Below are positions 1-7,644 of a stretch of DNA of 64,000 nt, in pieces. Position 1 is the first letter of the stretch; each line of letters starts with the position of its first letter. Origin of the DNA: Holophagaceae bacterium (lineage in GTDB: Bacteria > Acidobacteriota > Holophagae > Holophagales > Holophagaceae); contig JADJVL010000006.1 of the NCBI GenBank assembly GCA_016710635.1, forward strand, positions 248,001-312,000, in the 5' to 3' direction. A program made the translations under genes and the position numbers. The notes under the pieces were generated by a model. It was not told the origin of the DNA. It saw only the letters and a program-made list of their open reading frames with translations, and searched no databases.

Positions 1-26
1 CCCTGGCAGCCACAGGTGGTGCACAT
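1..26 (-). CDS. hypB: HypB hydrogenase nickel-incorporation GTPase, N-terminal fragment
   Basis: Only the first eight codons are inside the window; the gene runs off the left edge on the minus strand. They read MCTTCGCQ, matching the conserved Cys-rich start of HypB (the high-affinity nickel site, CxxCxC type). A strong ribosome binding site (AGGAGGG) lies just upstream, and the start is 8 nt past the hypA stop codon, so it is the next gene of the hydrogenase operon. HypB is the GTPase that, with HypA, delivers nickel to the [NiFe] large subunit. The GTPase domain cannot be seen here. Confidence 0.8.
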
Positions 27-34
27 GCTCCCTC

Positions 35-376
35 CTAGTCGACGTCCAGGGCCTTGACGCGCAGTTCCGCGCCGCCGGTGATCTGCAGAGGCAATGTAGG
101 GCAACGCGGACACATGTCGTAGCGGGCCGTGACGGGGCTCACCTTTCCGCAGGCCGCGCACCAGCCCTGGCCTTCGGGCTCCTCGATCTCCAGGGCGGCG
201 CCCGCCGCGAGGGAGCCCGCGGTGACCGCGTCGAAGGCGAAGCGCAGGGCCTCCACCTCGACCCCCGCGAGCTTCCCGATCTCCAGGATCACCGTCCGGA
301 TGCGGTGGCAGCCCTGGGCGCGGGCGCTGTCCTCGATGATCTCGAGCATGCCTTCCATGAGGGAGAGCTCGTGCAT
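35..376 (-). CDS. hypA: HypA hydrogenase nickel metallochaperone
   Basis: A 113-residue protein, the usual length for HypA. It begins MHELSL, with the N-terminal Met-His-Glu that binds nickel in the family, and carries the structural zinc site as two CxxC pairs (C73/C76 and C89/C92). HypA passes nickel with HypB to the immature hydrogenase large subunit in the cytoplasm. It sits between the hydrogenase maturation protease gene and hypB in the same transcription direction, with 8-nt gaps on both sides, so it is part of the hox operon and presumably serves the HoxH encoded upstream. Confidence 0.95.
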   Translation of the reverse strand: MHELSLMEGMLEIIEDSARAQGCHRIRTVILEIGKLAGVEVEALRFAFDAVTAGSLAAGAALEIEEPEGQGWCAACGKVSPVTARYDMCPRCPTLPLQITGGAELRVKALDVD

Positions 377-384
377 GGGGGTTC

Positions 385-933
385 CTAGGCTCTTGTGAGG
401 CTGAGGGCGTCCCAGGCCTCCGGGCGGGGATCTTCCAGCAGCCGGCGGAGCAGGCTCCAGGCGACCTCCAGATGCGTCAACGCCTGCGGACCCATGGGCG
501 CGCCCAGCTCGAAGGCGAGGCCACGGATGCCCAGGAGGTAGGAAGGGGGCGGTTCCTGGCCCCGGATTCCCAGGTACACGTGCAGCACCGCCGCGGGGCT
601 GAGGGCATGGGTGGTGAAACTACTATCCGGCTCCGGCGCCAGGCGCTGGAGCCCGCAGGGGGCGGCGCAGGCCACCGACGCGTCGATGAAGAGGGCCAGA
701 TCCCGTCCTTCCAGGTCCAGGGCGTGCTCCACCTGGAACTGGAAATCCGACAGGAGCGCCAGGTCGCAGCGGTGCGCCAGTCCGGGCACAGCGGCTTCCA
801 GTCGGTCCAGCAACGCCGGTCCCAGGCCATCATCCCCGCGACTGGGATTCCCGCAGGCGAGGACCACCACGCGGGGACGCGCCCCAGGGCTTGCGTGGAC
901 CGCGTCAGGCACCACTGCACCGTCCGTCCGCAT
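385..933 (-). CDS. Hydrogenase maturation protease (HoxW/HyaD family)
   Basis: A 182-residue protein with the family signature GNPSRGDDGLGPAL near residues 28-41, where the Asp pair and the conserved acidic and His residues coordinate the nickel used for substrate recognition. These proteases remove the C-terminal extension of the [NiFe] large subunit once nickel is inserted. The start overlaps the end of hoxH by 29 nt; GTG codons 7 and 8 are possible later starts. The expected substrate is the HoxH just upstream, which carries about 33 residues after its DPCLSCATH motif. Family assignment is strong; the HoxW name is inferred from context. Confidence 0.9.
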   Translation of the reverse strand: MRTDGAVVPDAVHASPGARPRVVVLACGNPSRGDDGLGPALLDRLEAAVPGLAHRCDLALLSDFQFQVEHALDLEGRDLALFIDASVACAAPCGLQRLAPEPDSSFTTHALSPAAVLHVYLGIRGQEPPPSYLLGIRGLAFELGAPMGPQALTHLEVAWSLLRRLLEDPRPEAWDALSLTRA

Positions 934-2404
934 CCTTCACGAGCCGCTGCAGGAGGTTGCCCCCCGCGTCCACCAGCTCGACCTGCAGGGGCATCCTCCC
1001 CACCGCGTGGGTGGCGCAGGAGAGGCAGGGATCGTAGGCGCGGATGGCGACCTCGATGTGGTTCAGCAGGCCTTCGGTGAGCTCCTTGCCATCCAGGTAG
1101 GTCGCGGCGACGTTCCTCACGGCGGTATTCATGGCGGTGTTGTTGTGGGTGGTGGAGACGATGAGGTTGGCCTTCACGACGGCGTCGTGCTCATCCACCC
1201 GGTAGTGGTGGAACAGCGTCCCGCGCGGCGCCTCGATGACGCCGATGCCCATCAGGGCGCGTTCGCCCCGGGTCACCAGGTCCGGGCCCTGGAGGTCCGG
1301 ATCGTCCAACAGTTCGCGGATGGCTTCGGCGGCGTAGAGCATCTCCACCATCCGCGCCCAGTGGTAGGCCAGGGTGGCGTGGACGGGGCCCCCGTGGCCC
1401 ATGGCCATGAACGCGCGCCGTTCCGCCTCCGCCAGGGGCGTGGGCATCCGGTCCGCGTTGTTGAGCCGGGCCAGCGGACCCACCCGGTACCAGCCCTCCT
1501 CATTGCCCAAGGAAACGATGAAGGGGAATTTCATGTAGGACCAGGACTTCACTTCCTCGTGGAGGTAGCGCAGGTAATGGACGCAGTCCACATGATCGAA
1601 AATGGCCGCACCCTCCGCATTCCGGGCGCGAAGGCCTCCGTCATAGAGTTCGAAGGCCCCGTCCGGGGTGGCGAGACTGAGGAAGTTGGAGCGGAAGGAC
1701 CCGAAGGCTTCGCTGACCGCCAGATTGTCCTCGAAGAGCCTGCGGGCGATGTCCACGGCGCCCTTCGACCACGCCACGATCTGGTCGATGTCCTTGCGGA
1801 GCAGGTCCCGGTCCGCAGGGGCCAGAGCCTTGTTCACGCCGCCGGGAATGGCCAGGACGCCGTGCACCCGCTTGCCCGACAGGATGCGGATGACCTCCTG
1901 CCCGTACTTCCGCAGCTTCACGCCCTGGAGGGCGACCTCGGGGAAGGCCTGGATGACCCCCACGATGTTGCGCCGGGCGACTTCCGAGCCGAAGCCGAAG
2001 AGGAGGTCCGGACTGCTCAGGTGGAAGAAGTGGAGGGCGTGGCTCTGCAGGGTCTGCCCGTAGTGCAGCAGCCGCCGCAGCTTCTCCGCCGGGGGCGTCA
2101 GCGTGCGCGCCCCGACGAGCATGTCCACGGCCTTGGAGGCCGCGAGATGGTGGCTGACGGGGCAGATGCCACAGAGGCGCTGCACCAGGACGGGCACCTC
2201 CCAGTAGGGGCGGCCCTGGATGAACTTCTCGAAGCCCCGGAACTCCACGATGTGCAGCCGGGCCTGCTGGACGCGGTTGTCCTCGTCGAGAAGCAGCGTG
2301 ACCTTGCCGTGGCCCTCCACCCGCGTCAGCGGCTCGATGACGATGCGGTTCAGGGCCTCCGGGTTGGATGCCGTTTCCAGATGGCGGGTCGCGGTGGGGC
2401 TCAT
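905..2404 (-). CDS. hoxH: NAD-reducing [NiFe] hydrogenase large subunit HoxH
   Basis: A 499-residue large subunit holding the Ni-Fe site. The first nickel motif RLCGICPVSHH gives C78 and C81; the second, DPCLSCATH, gives C460 and C463. H466 ends the mature protein, and the 33 residues after it are the extension cut by the maturation protease. The DPCLSCATH form and the partner genes hoxF, hoxU and hoxY place it in group 3d (bidirectional, NAD-linked, cytoplasmic). It reversibly oxidises H2, passing electrons through HoxY and HoxU to the flavin of HoxF. It follows hoxY after a 46-nt gap and overlaps the protease gene. Confidence 0.96.
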   Translation of the reverse strand: MSPTATRHLETASNPEALNRIVIEPLTRVEGHGKVTLLLDEDNRVQQARLHIVEFRGFEKFIQGRPYWEVPVLVQRLCGICPVSHHLAASKAVDMLVGARTLTPPAEKLRRLLHYGQTLQSHALHFFHLSSPDLLFGFGSEVARRNIVGVIQAFPEVALQGVKLRKYGQEVIRILSGKRVHGVLAIPGGVNKALAPADRDLLRKDIDQIVAWSKGAVDIARRLFEDNLAVSEAFGSFRSNFLSLATPDGAFELYDGGLRARNAEGAAIFDHVDCVHYLRYLHEEVKSWSYMKFPFIVSLGNEEGWYRVGPLARLNNADRMPTPLAEAERRAFMAMGHGGPVHATLAYHWARMVEMLYAAEAIRELLDDPDLQGPDLVTRGERALMGIGVIEAPRGTLFHHYRVDEHDAVVKANLIVSTTHNNTAMNTAVRNVAATYLDGKELTEGLLNHIEVAIRAYDPCLSCATHAVGRMPLQVELVDAGGNLLQRLVKDADGRCSGA

Positions 2405-2450
2405 GGCGGTTCCTCGGCGGGCGGTGGGCCCCGGGTCGATCGAACCCGGG

Positions 2451-2993
2451 TCAGTCGAAATGGATCAGCGCGTTGGGCAGGGTCGGGTCCTGGCCAGCCA
2501 TCCGGGCGGTCAGGAAATGCCAGAACGCGTCCGCCGAAGGCGGGCAGCCCGGCAGGAAGTAGTCGATCTTCACGATGTGGTGGAGGGGCCGGACCTTGTC
2601 GAGAAGGAGGGGCAGCTCCGGATCGTCGGGGATGTGGGCGAACTCCACCCCGACGCCCCGGATGTAGGACTCCTCCAGGCACTCCTTCAAGGTGAAGCCG
2701 TTGCGCATGGAGGGGATGCCGCCGGTGATGCCGCACTCGCCCACCGCCACCAGGACCTTGCACAGCCTCCTGAATTCCTGGAGGACGTGGACGTTCTCCG
2801 CGTTGCAGACGCCCCCTTCGATGAGGCCCAGGTCCACGGGCCCGCTGATCTGCTTGAGGTCGTCGATGGGGCTCCGGTCGAAGGCCACGACCTCCAGCAG
2901 GTCGACGAGGCGCTCGTCGATGTCCAGCAGGGACATGTGGCAGCCGAAGCAGCCCGCGAGGGAACAGGTCGCGACTTTCAGCTTCTCAGCCAT
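2451..2993 (-). CDS. hoxY: NAD-reducing hydrogenase small subunit HoxY
   Basis: A 180-residue short-form small subunit carrying the proximal [4Fe-4S] cluster: C15 and C18 (AGCFGC), C87 (GEC) and C150 (PGCPP). It lacks the C-terminal cluster domain of membrane-bound uptake enzymes, as is usual for group 3d. The reading frame is open further upstream, but the ATG at 2993 is chosen because MAEKLKVATCSLAGC matches the family start and overlaps the 3' end of hoxU by only 8 nt, suggesting translational coupling. HoxY pairs with HoxH and relays electrons to the diaphorase HoxFU. Confidence 0.95.
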   Translation of the reverse strand: MAEKLKVATCSLAGCFGCHMSLLDIDERLVDLLEVVAFDRSPIDDLKQISGPVDLGLIEGGVCNAENVHVLQEFRRLCKVLVAVGECGITGGIPSMRNGFTLKECLEESYIRGVGVEFAHIPDDPELPLLLDKVRPLHHIVKIDYFLPGCPPSADAFWHFLTARMAGQDPTLPNALIHFD

Positions 2994-3711
2994 GGTGGAC
3001 CTCCTCGGCGGCGTACTTGCGGAGCTCCAGCACGCTGATGGGTTCGCGGTCGTAGACGCGTTCCCCAATGGGGACCACGAAGCCCACGCGCTTGGCCATG
3101 AGGGCCCCGGTGGGGCAGGCCTGGATGGACCGGTCCTCTGGCGCGATCTGGCTGTCCGCAAGCAGCCCGCTGGGAGAGTTCACGGCCAGGGTCGAATGCA
3201 TACCCCGGCCGTGGACGCCGAAGACGTCCTTCCCGTCGTAGATCCGGCTGGCGCGGACGCAGCGTTCGCAGCGGATGCAGCGGTCCCGGTCCAGGAACAC
3301 GTCCGGATGGCTCATGTCCCGTTCGCGCTTCGGGAACTGGTGCGGGAAGTGGCTGTCCTGCATGCCCAGGTCGTAGGCGGTGGCCTGGAGCCTGCAATTT
3401 CCGCTCTTCTCGCAGGAGGGGCAGTGATGGTTCCCCTCCACGAAGAGCATCTGCATGATGGCCTTTCGCATGCCGTTCAACTCGGGCGTCCGGCACGCCA
3501 CCGCCTGCCCTTTCATCGCCGGCTGGGTGCAGGAGGAGAAGGGGCGGCCGCTGATGACCACCGTGCAGAGCCGGCAGGAGCCGTGGGGCCCGAGATCCGG
3601 GTGCCAGCAGAGGTGCGGGATGTAGCGGCCTGCGGCGAGGGCCGCCTGGAGGATGGTCTGGCCCTCCTGGAAGGGGACCTCCAGGCCGTCGAGGTGGAAG
3701 GCGTTGGTCAT
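2986..3711 (-). CDS. hoxU: NAD-reducing hydrogenase diaphorase subunit HoxU
   Basis: A 241-residue NuoG-N-terminal-like iron-sulfur protein. It shows a plant-type [2Fe-2S] site (C35, C46, C49, C61), a His-Cys3 cluster region around HHCPSCEKSGNC (C97, C100, C106), and a ferredoxin-like set (C145, C148, C151 with C199 in ACPTGA). It wires the hydrogenase module (HoxYH) to the flavin subunit HoxF. The gene starts 3 nt after the hoxF stop and overlaps hoxY. Confidence 0.95.
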   Translation of the reverse strand: MTNAFHLDGLEVPFQEGQTILQAALAAGRYIPHLCWHPDLGPHGSCRLCTVVISGRPFSSCTQPAMKGQAVACRTPELNGMRKAIMQMLFVEGNHHCPSCEKSGNCRLQATAYDLGMQDSHFPHQFPKRERDMSHPDVFLDRDRCIRCERCVRASRIYDGKDVFGVHGRGMHSTLAVNSPSGLLADSQIAPEDRSIQACPTGALMAKRVGFVVPIGERVYDREPISVLELRKYAAEEVHHG

Positions 3712-3714
3712 GGC

Positions 3715-5598
3715 TCAGGCCTCCTGCGGAACGGGATGGGGGAGGTGGGCATCGGCGTCCGTCCGCCCGGTGAGGGAGCGCGCCTCCGCCAGCGCGCCAT
3801 CCAGGTCGAAGGCGGGGATGAATTCGGTGGTCCGCATGCGGCCCGCCCAGATGGAGGGGAACTTCGCGATGCTGTCGCTGATGTGCAGGCTGGCGGTCTG
3901 GCCCAGGCCGCAGTGGGACATGGTCTTCATGATCTGCCCGATGCCCTGCATCTCCTCCAGGTCCACCGGCGAGCCGTACCCTTTGGCGAACTTCTCGACG
4001 TAGTTGGCAAGCAGGGTGGTCCCGATGCGGCAGGAGGTGCAGAGTCCGCAGCTCTCGTGCCGGAAGAACTGGGCGTAGTTCCGCACCGCGTCGAACAGGT
4101 CGCGCTGCTTCGCGAACACCATCATCGTGCCCACGCTGGAGAGGTCCTCGAAGCTGATCTCCCGGTCGAAATCACCGGCATTGATCAGGGTCCCGCTGGG
4201 GCCGCCGACCTGCACGCCCTGCGCCTCGAGGGCGCCGCAGTCCCTGAGGACTTCCCGCACCGTCACGCCCCACGGGTATTCGTAGATGCCCGGGCGCTCG
4301 CAGTCCCCGGAGACGCAGAAGAGCTTCGTCCCGGAGGATTCGGCCGTGCCGTTCCGGGCGTACCACTCGCCGCCCCTGGCGCTGATGACCGCCGCGGCGG
4401 CGAAGGTCTCGACGTTGTTCACGACGGTGGGCTTCCGCCGGTATCCGTGGTGGACCGGCAGGGGCCAGCGCTGCCGCGGGATGCCCCGCCGCCCCTCGAT
4501 GCTCTTGATCATGGCGCTCTCCATCCCGCAGATGTAGGCGCCGGCGCCGAAGTGGATTCCGATATCGAAATCGAGGGCGGAGTCGAGGATGTTCTCCCCT
4601 AGCAGGCCCGCCTCCCGGCGCCGGGCCAGGACGCCTTCCAGGTGCTCCTCGAGGTACGCGTATTCCTGGCGGACGTAGAGGATCCCCTTCCTCGCGCCGA
4701 CCGCGTGGCCGCAGATGGTCATGCCCTCGAAGACCATGTCCGCGTAGTCCGTGAGCAGGACGCGGTCCTTGAAGGTGCCGGGCTCCCCTTCGTCCGCGTT
4801 GCACAGGACGTAGCGCTCCGGGTCCGAGGCCCCGCGCACCGACTGCCACTTGATGCCGGTCTTGAATCCGGCCCCGCCGCGGCCGCGCAGCCCGGACTTG
4901 TAGATCTCCTTCAGGGTCTCCGCCCCGCCCCGCTCCAGGTGATGCTTGCGGGCATCGCTGGGGGCCAGGTCCTCCGCCCAGGTGGAGAGGATCTCGCCGC
5001 CCCGCTCCAGGCTCGCCCGCAGGCCTTCGCCGGGCTTGAGGGGGCGGCGGAAGACCACGTCCGAGCGCCGCATGGCGGTCTCGACCTGGAAGAGCTCGCC
5101 GGGCCAATCCTCCATGGGCACCCGGGCGTTGACGAGGTCCGCGATGCGCTCCATGCGGTCCCGGGTGAGCCGGGTCACCGGCCGGAAATTGATCAGTCCG
5201 GCGGGCCCCTGGTCACACATGCCGGTGCACGAGGTGAAGCGGACGCTGACCCGGCCGTCGGCGCGCACCTGACCGAGGCTCACACCCAGCTTCCCGCAGA
5301 GGTGGGCCGCGAGTTCCCGGCTGCCGAGCATCTGGTCGGTGATGTTGTCGCTCAGGTAGATGGCGTAGTCGCCCTGGAACTCCGTGCTCAGGAAGGCGTA
5401 GAAGCTGACGACCCCCTGGACGCGGACCAGCGGGATGGCCAGCCGTTCCGCAAGCGCCGCGATCGCCGCGGGAGGCACGCAGGACAGTTTCTTCTGCACG
5501 GCGATGAGGATCTGCAACAGCAGGTCCGGCCGGCCGCCGTACCGCAGCAGGATGGGCTCCAGGATCTCCTGGATGGAAGGGGCCGCGGCTGGCTTCAT
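3715..5598 (-). CDS. hoxF: NAD-reducing hydrogenase diaphorase HoxF with fused HoxE-like domain
   Basis: A 627-residue fusion. Residues about 1-160 are a NuoE/HoxE-like thioredoxin-fold domain; the rest is NuoF-like. NADH/FMN motifs GLRGRGGAGFKTG (238-248) and CNADEGEPGTFKDR (266-279) are intact, as is the [4Fe-4S] site C517-C520-C523 with C563. In the HoxE-like part only the CTGMC pair (C124, C128) is visible; the first Cys pair expected in NuoE appears lost (YLSDNITDQM at 81-90). The ATG at 5598 is chosen over upstream in-frame ATGs because a GGGAGAA ribosome site precedes it and the family homology starts there. It is the first gene of the hox operon and reduces NAD+ with electrons from H2. 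Confidence 0.93.
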   Translation of the reverse strand: MKPAAAPSIQEILEPILLRYGGRPDLLLQILIAVQKKLSCVPPAAIAALAERLAIPLVRVQGVVSFYAFLSTEFQGDYAIYLSDNITDQMLGSRELAAHLCGKLGVSLGQVRADGRVSVRFTSCTGMCDQGPAGLINFRPVTRLTRDRMERIADLVNARVPMEDWPGELFQVETAMRRSDVVFRRPLKPGEGLRASLERGGEILSTWAEDLAPSDARKHHLERGGAETLKEIYKSGLRGRGGAGFKTGIKWQSVRGASDPERYVLCNADEGEPGTFKDRVLLTDYADMVFEGMTICGHAVGARKGILYVRQEYAYLEEHLEGVLARRREAGLLGENILDSALDFDIGIHFGAGAYICGMESAMIKSIEGRRGIPRQRWPLPVHHGYRRKPTVVNNVETFAAAAVISARGGEWYARNGTAESSGTKLFCVSGDCERPGIYEYPWGVTVREVLRDCGALEAQGVQVGGPSGTLINAGDFDREISFEDLSSVGTMMVFAKQRDLFDAVRNYAQFFRHESCGLCTSCRIGTTLLANYVEKFAKGYGSPVDLEEMQGIGQIMKTMSHCGLGQTASLHISDSIAKFPSIWAGRMRTTEFIPAFDLDGALAEARSLTGRTDADAHLPHPVPQEA

Positions 5599-5799
5599 GG
5601 GAGCTTCTCCCTGGTTCGCATTCCAGCGAATCCGCTTTTCAAGCTGCTTCCGGACTGCGGGGTCGAAACAGACCGGCGCCCACACCCTAGCGCCACTCCC
5701 GGGCCGTGGGCCTCATCCGGAGAGAAGTTGTGACGCCGGGCATCGCGCGCGCCGGGTAGCCGCGTCCCGCCTGATCGACCCTGGGGCGATCCCTGGACC

Positions 5800-6147
5800 C
5801 TAGTGCACGAGCTTCCCGCCCAGGGGCTTTCCGCCCAGCAGGTGGAAGTGCAGATGGAAGACCGTCTGCCCCGCGTCCGGGCCGCAGTTGGAAATCAGCC
5901 GCCAGCCGCCCGCCGCCACGCCGTGGGCCCGCGCGAGTTCGGCGGCGACCTGGGGAATCCGGGCCAGGGCCGGGAGGACGTCCGGCGCCAGGTCGTTGAG
6001 GCCTGCGCAGTGGACCCTTGGAATGATGAGCAGATGCACCGGCGCCTGGGGGAAGATGTCCTTGAAGGCGACAATGTCATCGTCCTCATGGACCAGCGCC
6101 GCGGGGATCTCCTTCGCCGCGATCTTGCAGAACAGGCAGTCACCCAC
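5800..6147 (-). CDS. HIT-family (histidine triad) nucleotide-binding protein, HinT-like
   Basis: A 115-residue protein with the histidine triad FHLHFHLLGG near the C terminus and the family N-terminal CLFCKIAAKEIPA. HinT-type proteins hydrolyse purine nucleoside phosphoramidates and acyl-AMPs in the cytoplasm. The start is GTG with a good GGGAGG site before it. It is transcribed divergently from trmL (14 nt between start codons) and lies 201 nt upstream of hoxF on the same strand. Nothing in it links it to the hydrogenase. Confidence 0.92.
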   Translation of the reverse strand: MGDCLFCKIAAKEIPAALVHEDDDIVAFKDIFPQAPVHLLIIPRVHCAGLNDLAPDVLPALARIPQVAAELARAHGVAAGGWRLISNCGPDAGQTVFHLHFHLLGGKPLGGKLVH

Positions 6148-6161
6148 AGGACCTCCCCTTC

Positions 6162-6617
6162 GTGTTCCACATCATCTTGCACCAGCCCGAGATCCCGCAG
6201 AACACCGGCAGCATCGGCCGGCTTTGCGTCAACAACGAGTGCCAGCTGCACCTCGTGCACCCCCTGGGCTTCGAAACCAGCGACTACTACCTGCGCCGGG
6301 CGGGCCTCGACTATTGGGAGCGGCTGAACCCGACCCACTACCTGGATTGGCAGGACTTCGTGGAGCGCAACCCGACGCAGCGCCTCTGGTTCTTCAGCAC
6401 CAAGGGCGAACGGAAGCATACCGACGTGGCCTGGCTGGACGGCGATGGTCTCGTCTTCGGCCGGGAGACCAAGGGCCTGCCCACCGAGCTCGTGGAAGCC
6501 CACCGGGACTCCCTGGTGCGCATCCCCATGCTGGGGGACTTCCACCGCAGCCTCAACCTGGCCCAGGCGGCGGCGATTGGGCTTTACGAAGCGCTGCGGC
6601 AGACTCAAGGATGGTAG
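6162..6617 (+). CDS. trmL: tRNA (cytidine/uridine-34 2'-O)-methyltransferase TrmL
   Basis: A 151-residue SPOUT methyltransferase, the normal size for TrmL. It shows the family N-terminal HQPEIPQNTGSIGR, the central GxETKGLP motif (FGRETKGLPTEL) and the C-terminal knot segment IPMLGDFHRSLNLAQAAAI. TrmL methylates the wobble ribose of tRNA-Leu species using S-adenosylmethionine. The start is GTG with only a weak upstream purine stretch; the gene is divergent from the HIT gene with almost no spacer, so their promoters must overlap the opposite gene. Confidence 0.93.
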   Translation: MFHIILHQPEIPQNTGSIGRLCVNNECQLHLVHPLGFETSDYYLRRAGLDYWERLNPTHYLDWQDFVERNPTQRLWFFSTKGERKHTDVAWLDGDGLVFGRETKGLPTELVEAHRDSLVRIPMLGDFHRSLNLAQAAAIGLYEALRQTQGW

Positions 6618-6627
6618 TGGAGTCCCC

Positions 6628-7026
6628 ATGAGCAATGTCCCCATCCGCGTCGTCATCGCCAAGCCCGGCCTGGACGGCCACGACCGCGGCGCCAAGGTCA
6701 TCGCCCGGGCCCTGCGGGACGCGGGCATGGAAGTGATCTACACGGGCCTGCGCCAGACCCCGGCCCAGATCGCCGCGGCGGTGGTGCAGGAGGACGCCGC
6801 GGTGCTGGGGCTCTCCATCCTCAGCGGGGCGCACAACCAGCTCTTCCCGGAGGTGCTGCGCCTGTTGAAGGAGCAGGGCGCCGACGACGTGGTGGTCTTC
6901 GCGGGAGGCATCATCCCCGATGAAGACATTCCCGGCCTCAAGGCCCTGGGCGTCCGGGAGATCTTCCAGCCCGGGACCAGCACCGAGGACGTGGTGCGCT
7001 TCATCCGCGAGGCCGCGGGCCGCTAG
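6628..7026 (+). CDS. Cobalamin-binding subunit of a methylmalonyl-CoA mutase-type enzyme
   Basis: A 132-residue free-standing B12-binding domain. The base-off motif DxHxxG is seen as GLDGHDRGAK (residues 15-24), followed by LSILSGAH and FAGGIIP, as in split mutases. Such subunits pair with a separate large catalytic subunit to isomerise methylmalonyl-CoA/succinyl-CoA or a related acyl-CoA; no large subunit lies in this window. The ATG at 6628, preceded by GGAG, is chosen over an upstream in-frame ATG because the domain begins right there. It follows trmL by 10 nt and may be co-transcribed. The acyl-CoA substrate cannot be told from this subunit. Confidence 0.9.
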   Translation: MSNVPIRVVIAKPGLDGHDRGAKVIARALRDAGMEVIYTGLRQTPAQIAAAVVQEDAAVLGLSILSGAHNQLFPEVLRLLKEQGADDVVVFAGGIIPDEDIPGLKALGVREIFQPGTSTEDVVRFIREAAGR

Positions 7027-7029
7027 CCG

Positions 7030-7644
7030 CTACTTGAGCCAGCGGGTGCCCTTGGGGGCGTCGAAGCGGAACTCCGCCGCGGGGGGCGGCGCGGCCGGCC
7101 GAGGCGCCAGCAGGCGCAGTTCCTGCTCGGCGCCGGTGCCATCCTTCCAGCTCAGCCGGGTGGGGGACGAACCCCGGCCCTCCACCAGCACTTCCGGCAG
7201 TCCCGGGCGGCGGGGTCGGAGCCGCACGGCCTCTCCGCCCGCGGCTTCCAGGATGTAGCTGTCCGGCAGGGCCACCGGATCCACCAGCAGGTTGAGGAGG
7301 GGCATGTCCTGGATCGCGGCGCGCAGGGAAAGGCGCTGGGCCGTGCGGGCCTCCGGGTCGTAGTGCACCAGACCCTGACCGTCGGAGACCAGGAGCAGCC
7401 CGGCGTCGTAGGCCACCCGGAGCCGGCCGCCCCGGGCGGTCTGCAGTCGTCCCTGCCGCGCCATCTTGCCGAAGACCGCGCTTTCGGAAGTCTGGACGAA
7501 GCGGCAGTCCAGCCCTGGGGCGGACGCCATGGCCTTCCACCAGGCTGGAAGCGCGTGCGCCTGGGCCGGGAACACACGCGGCGCGGCCTGGGCCGCTCCC
7601 TGCATGACCACGGCTGCGGGCGGCACGACCGCCGGAGGCAGCAT
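7030..7644 (-). CDS. LolA-like outer-membrane lipoprotein carrier protein
   Basis: A 204-residue protein with a signal-like N terminus (hydrophobic, AQA at residues 18-20) followed by a LolA-type core: FVQTSESAVFGKMARQGRLQ, then RLRVAYDAGLLLVSDGQGLVHYDP, the half-barrel strands that bind lipid in LolA. It would act in the periplasm. The long open frame extends well upstream through the neighbouring gene, but the ATG at 7644 overlaps that gene's TGA (TGATG), giving translational coupling. Pairing with a cytoplasmic MglA-like GTPase is unusual; a DUF4292/DUF2092-type relative is the main alternative. Confidence 0.75.
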   Translation of the reverse strand: MLPPAVVPPAAVVMQGAAQAAPRVFPAQAHALPAWWKAMASAPGLDCRFVQTSESAVFGKMARQGRLQTARGGRLRVAYDAGLLLVSDGQGLVHYDPEARTAQRLSLRAAIQDMPLLNLLVDPVALPDSYILEAAGGEAVRLRPRRPGLPEVLVEGRGSSPTRLSWKDGTGAEQELRLLAPRPAAPPPAAEFRFDAPKGTRWLK

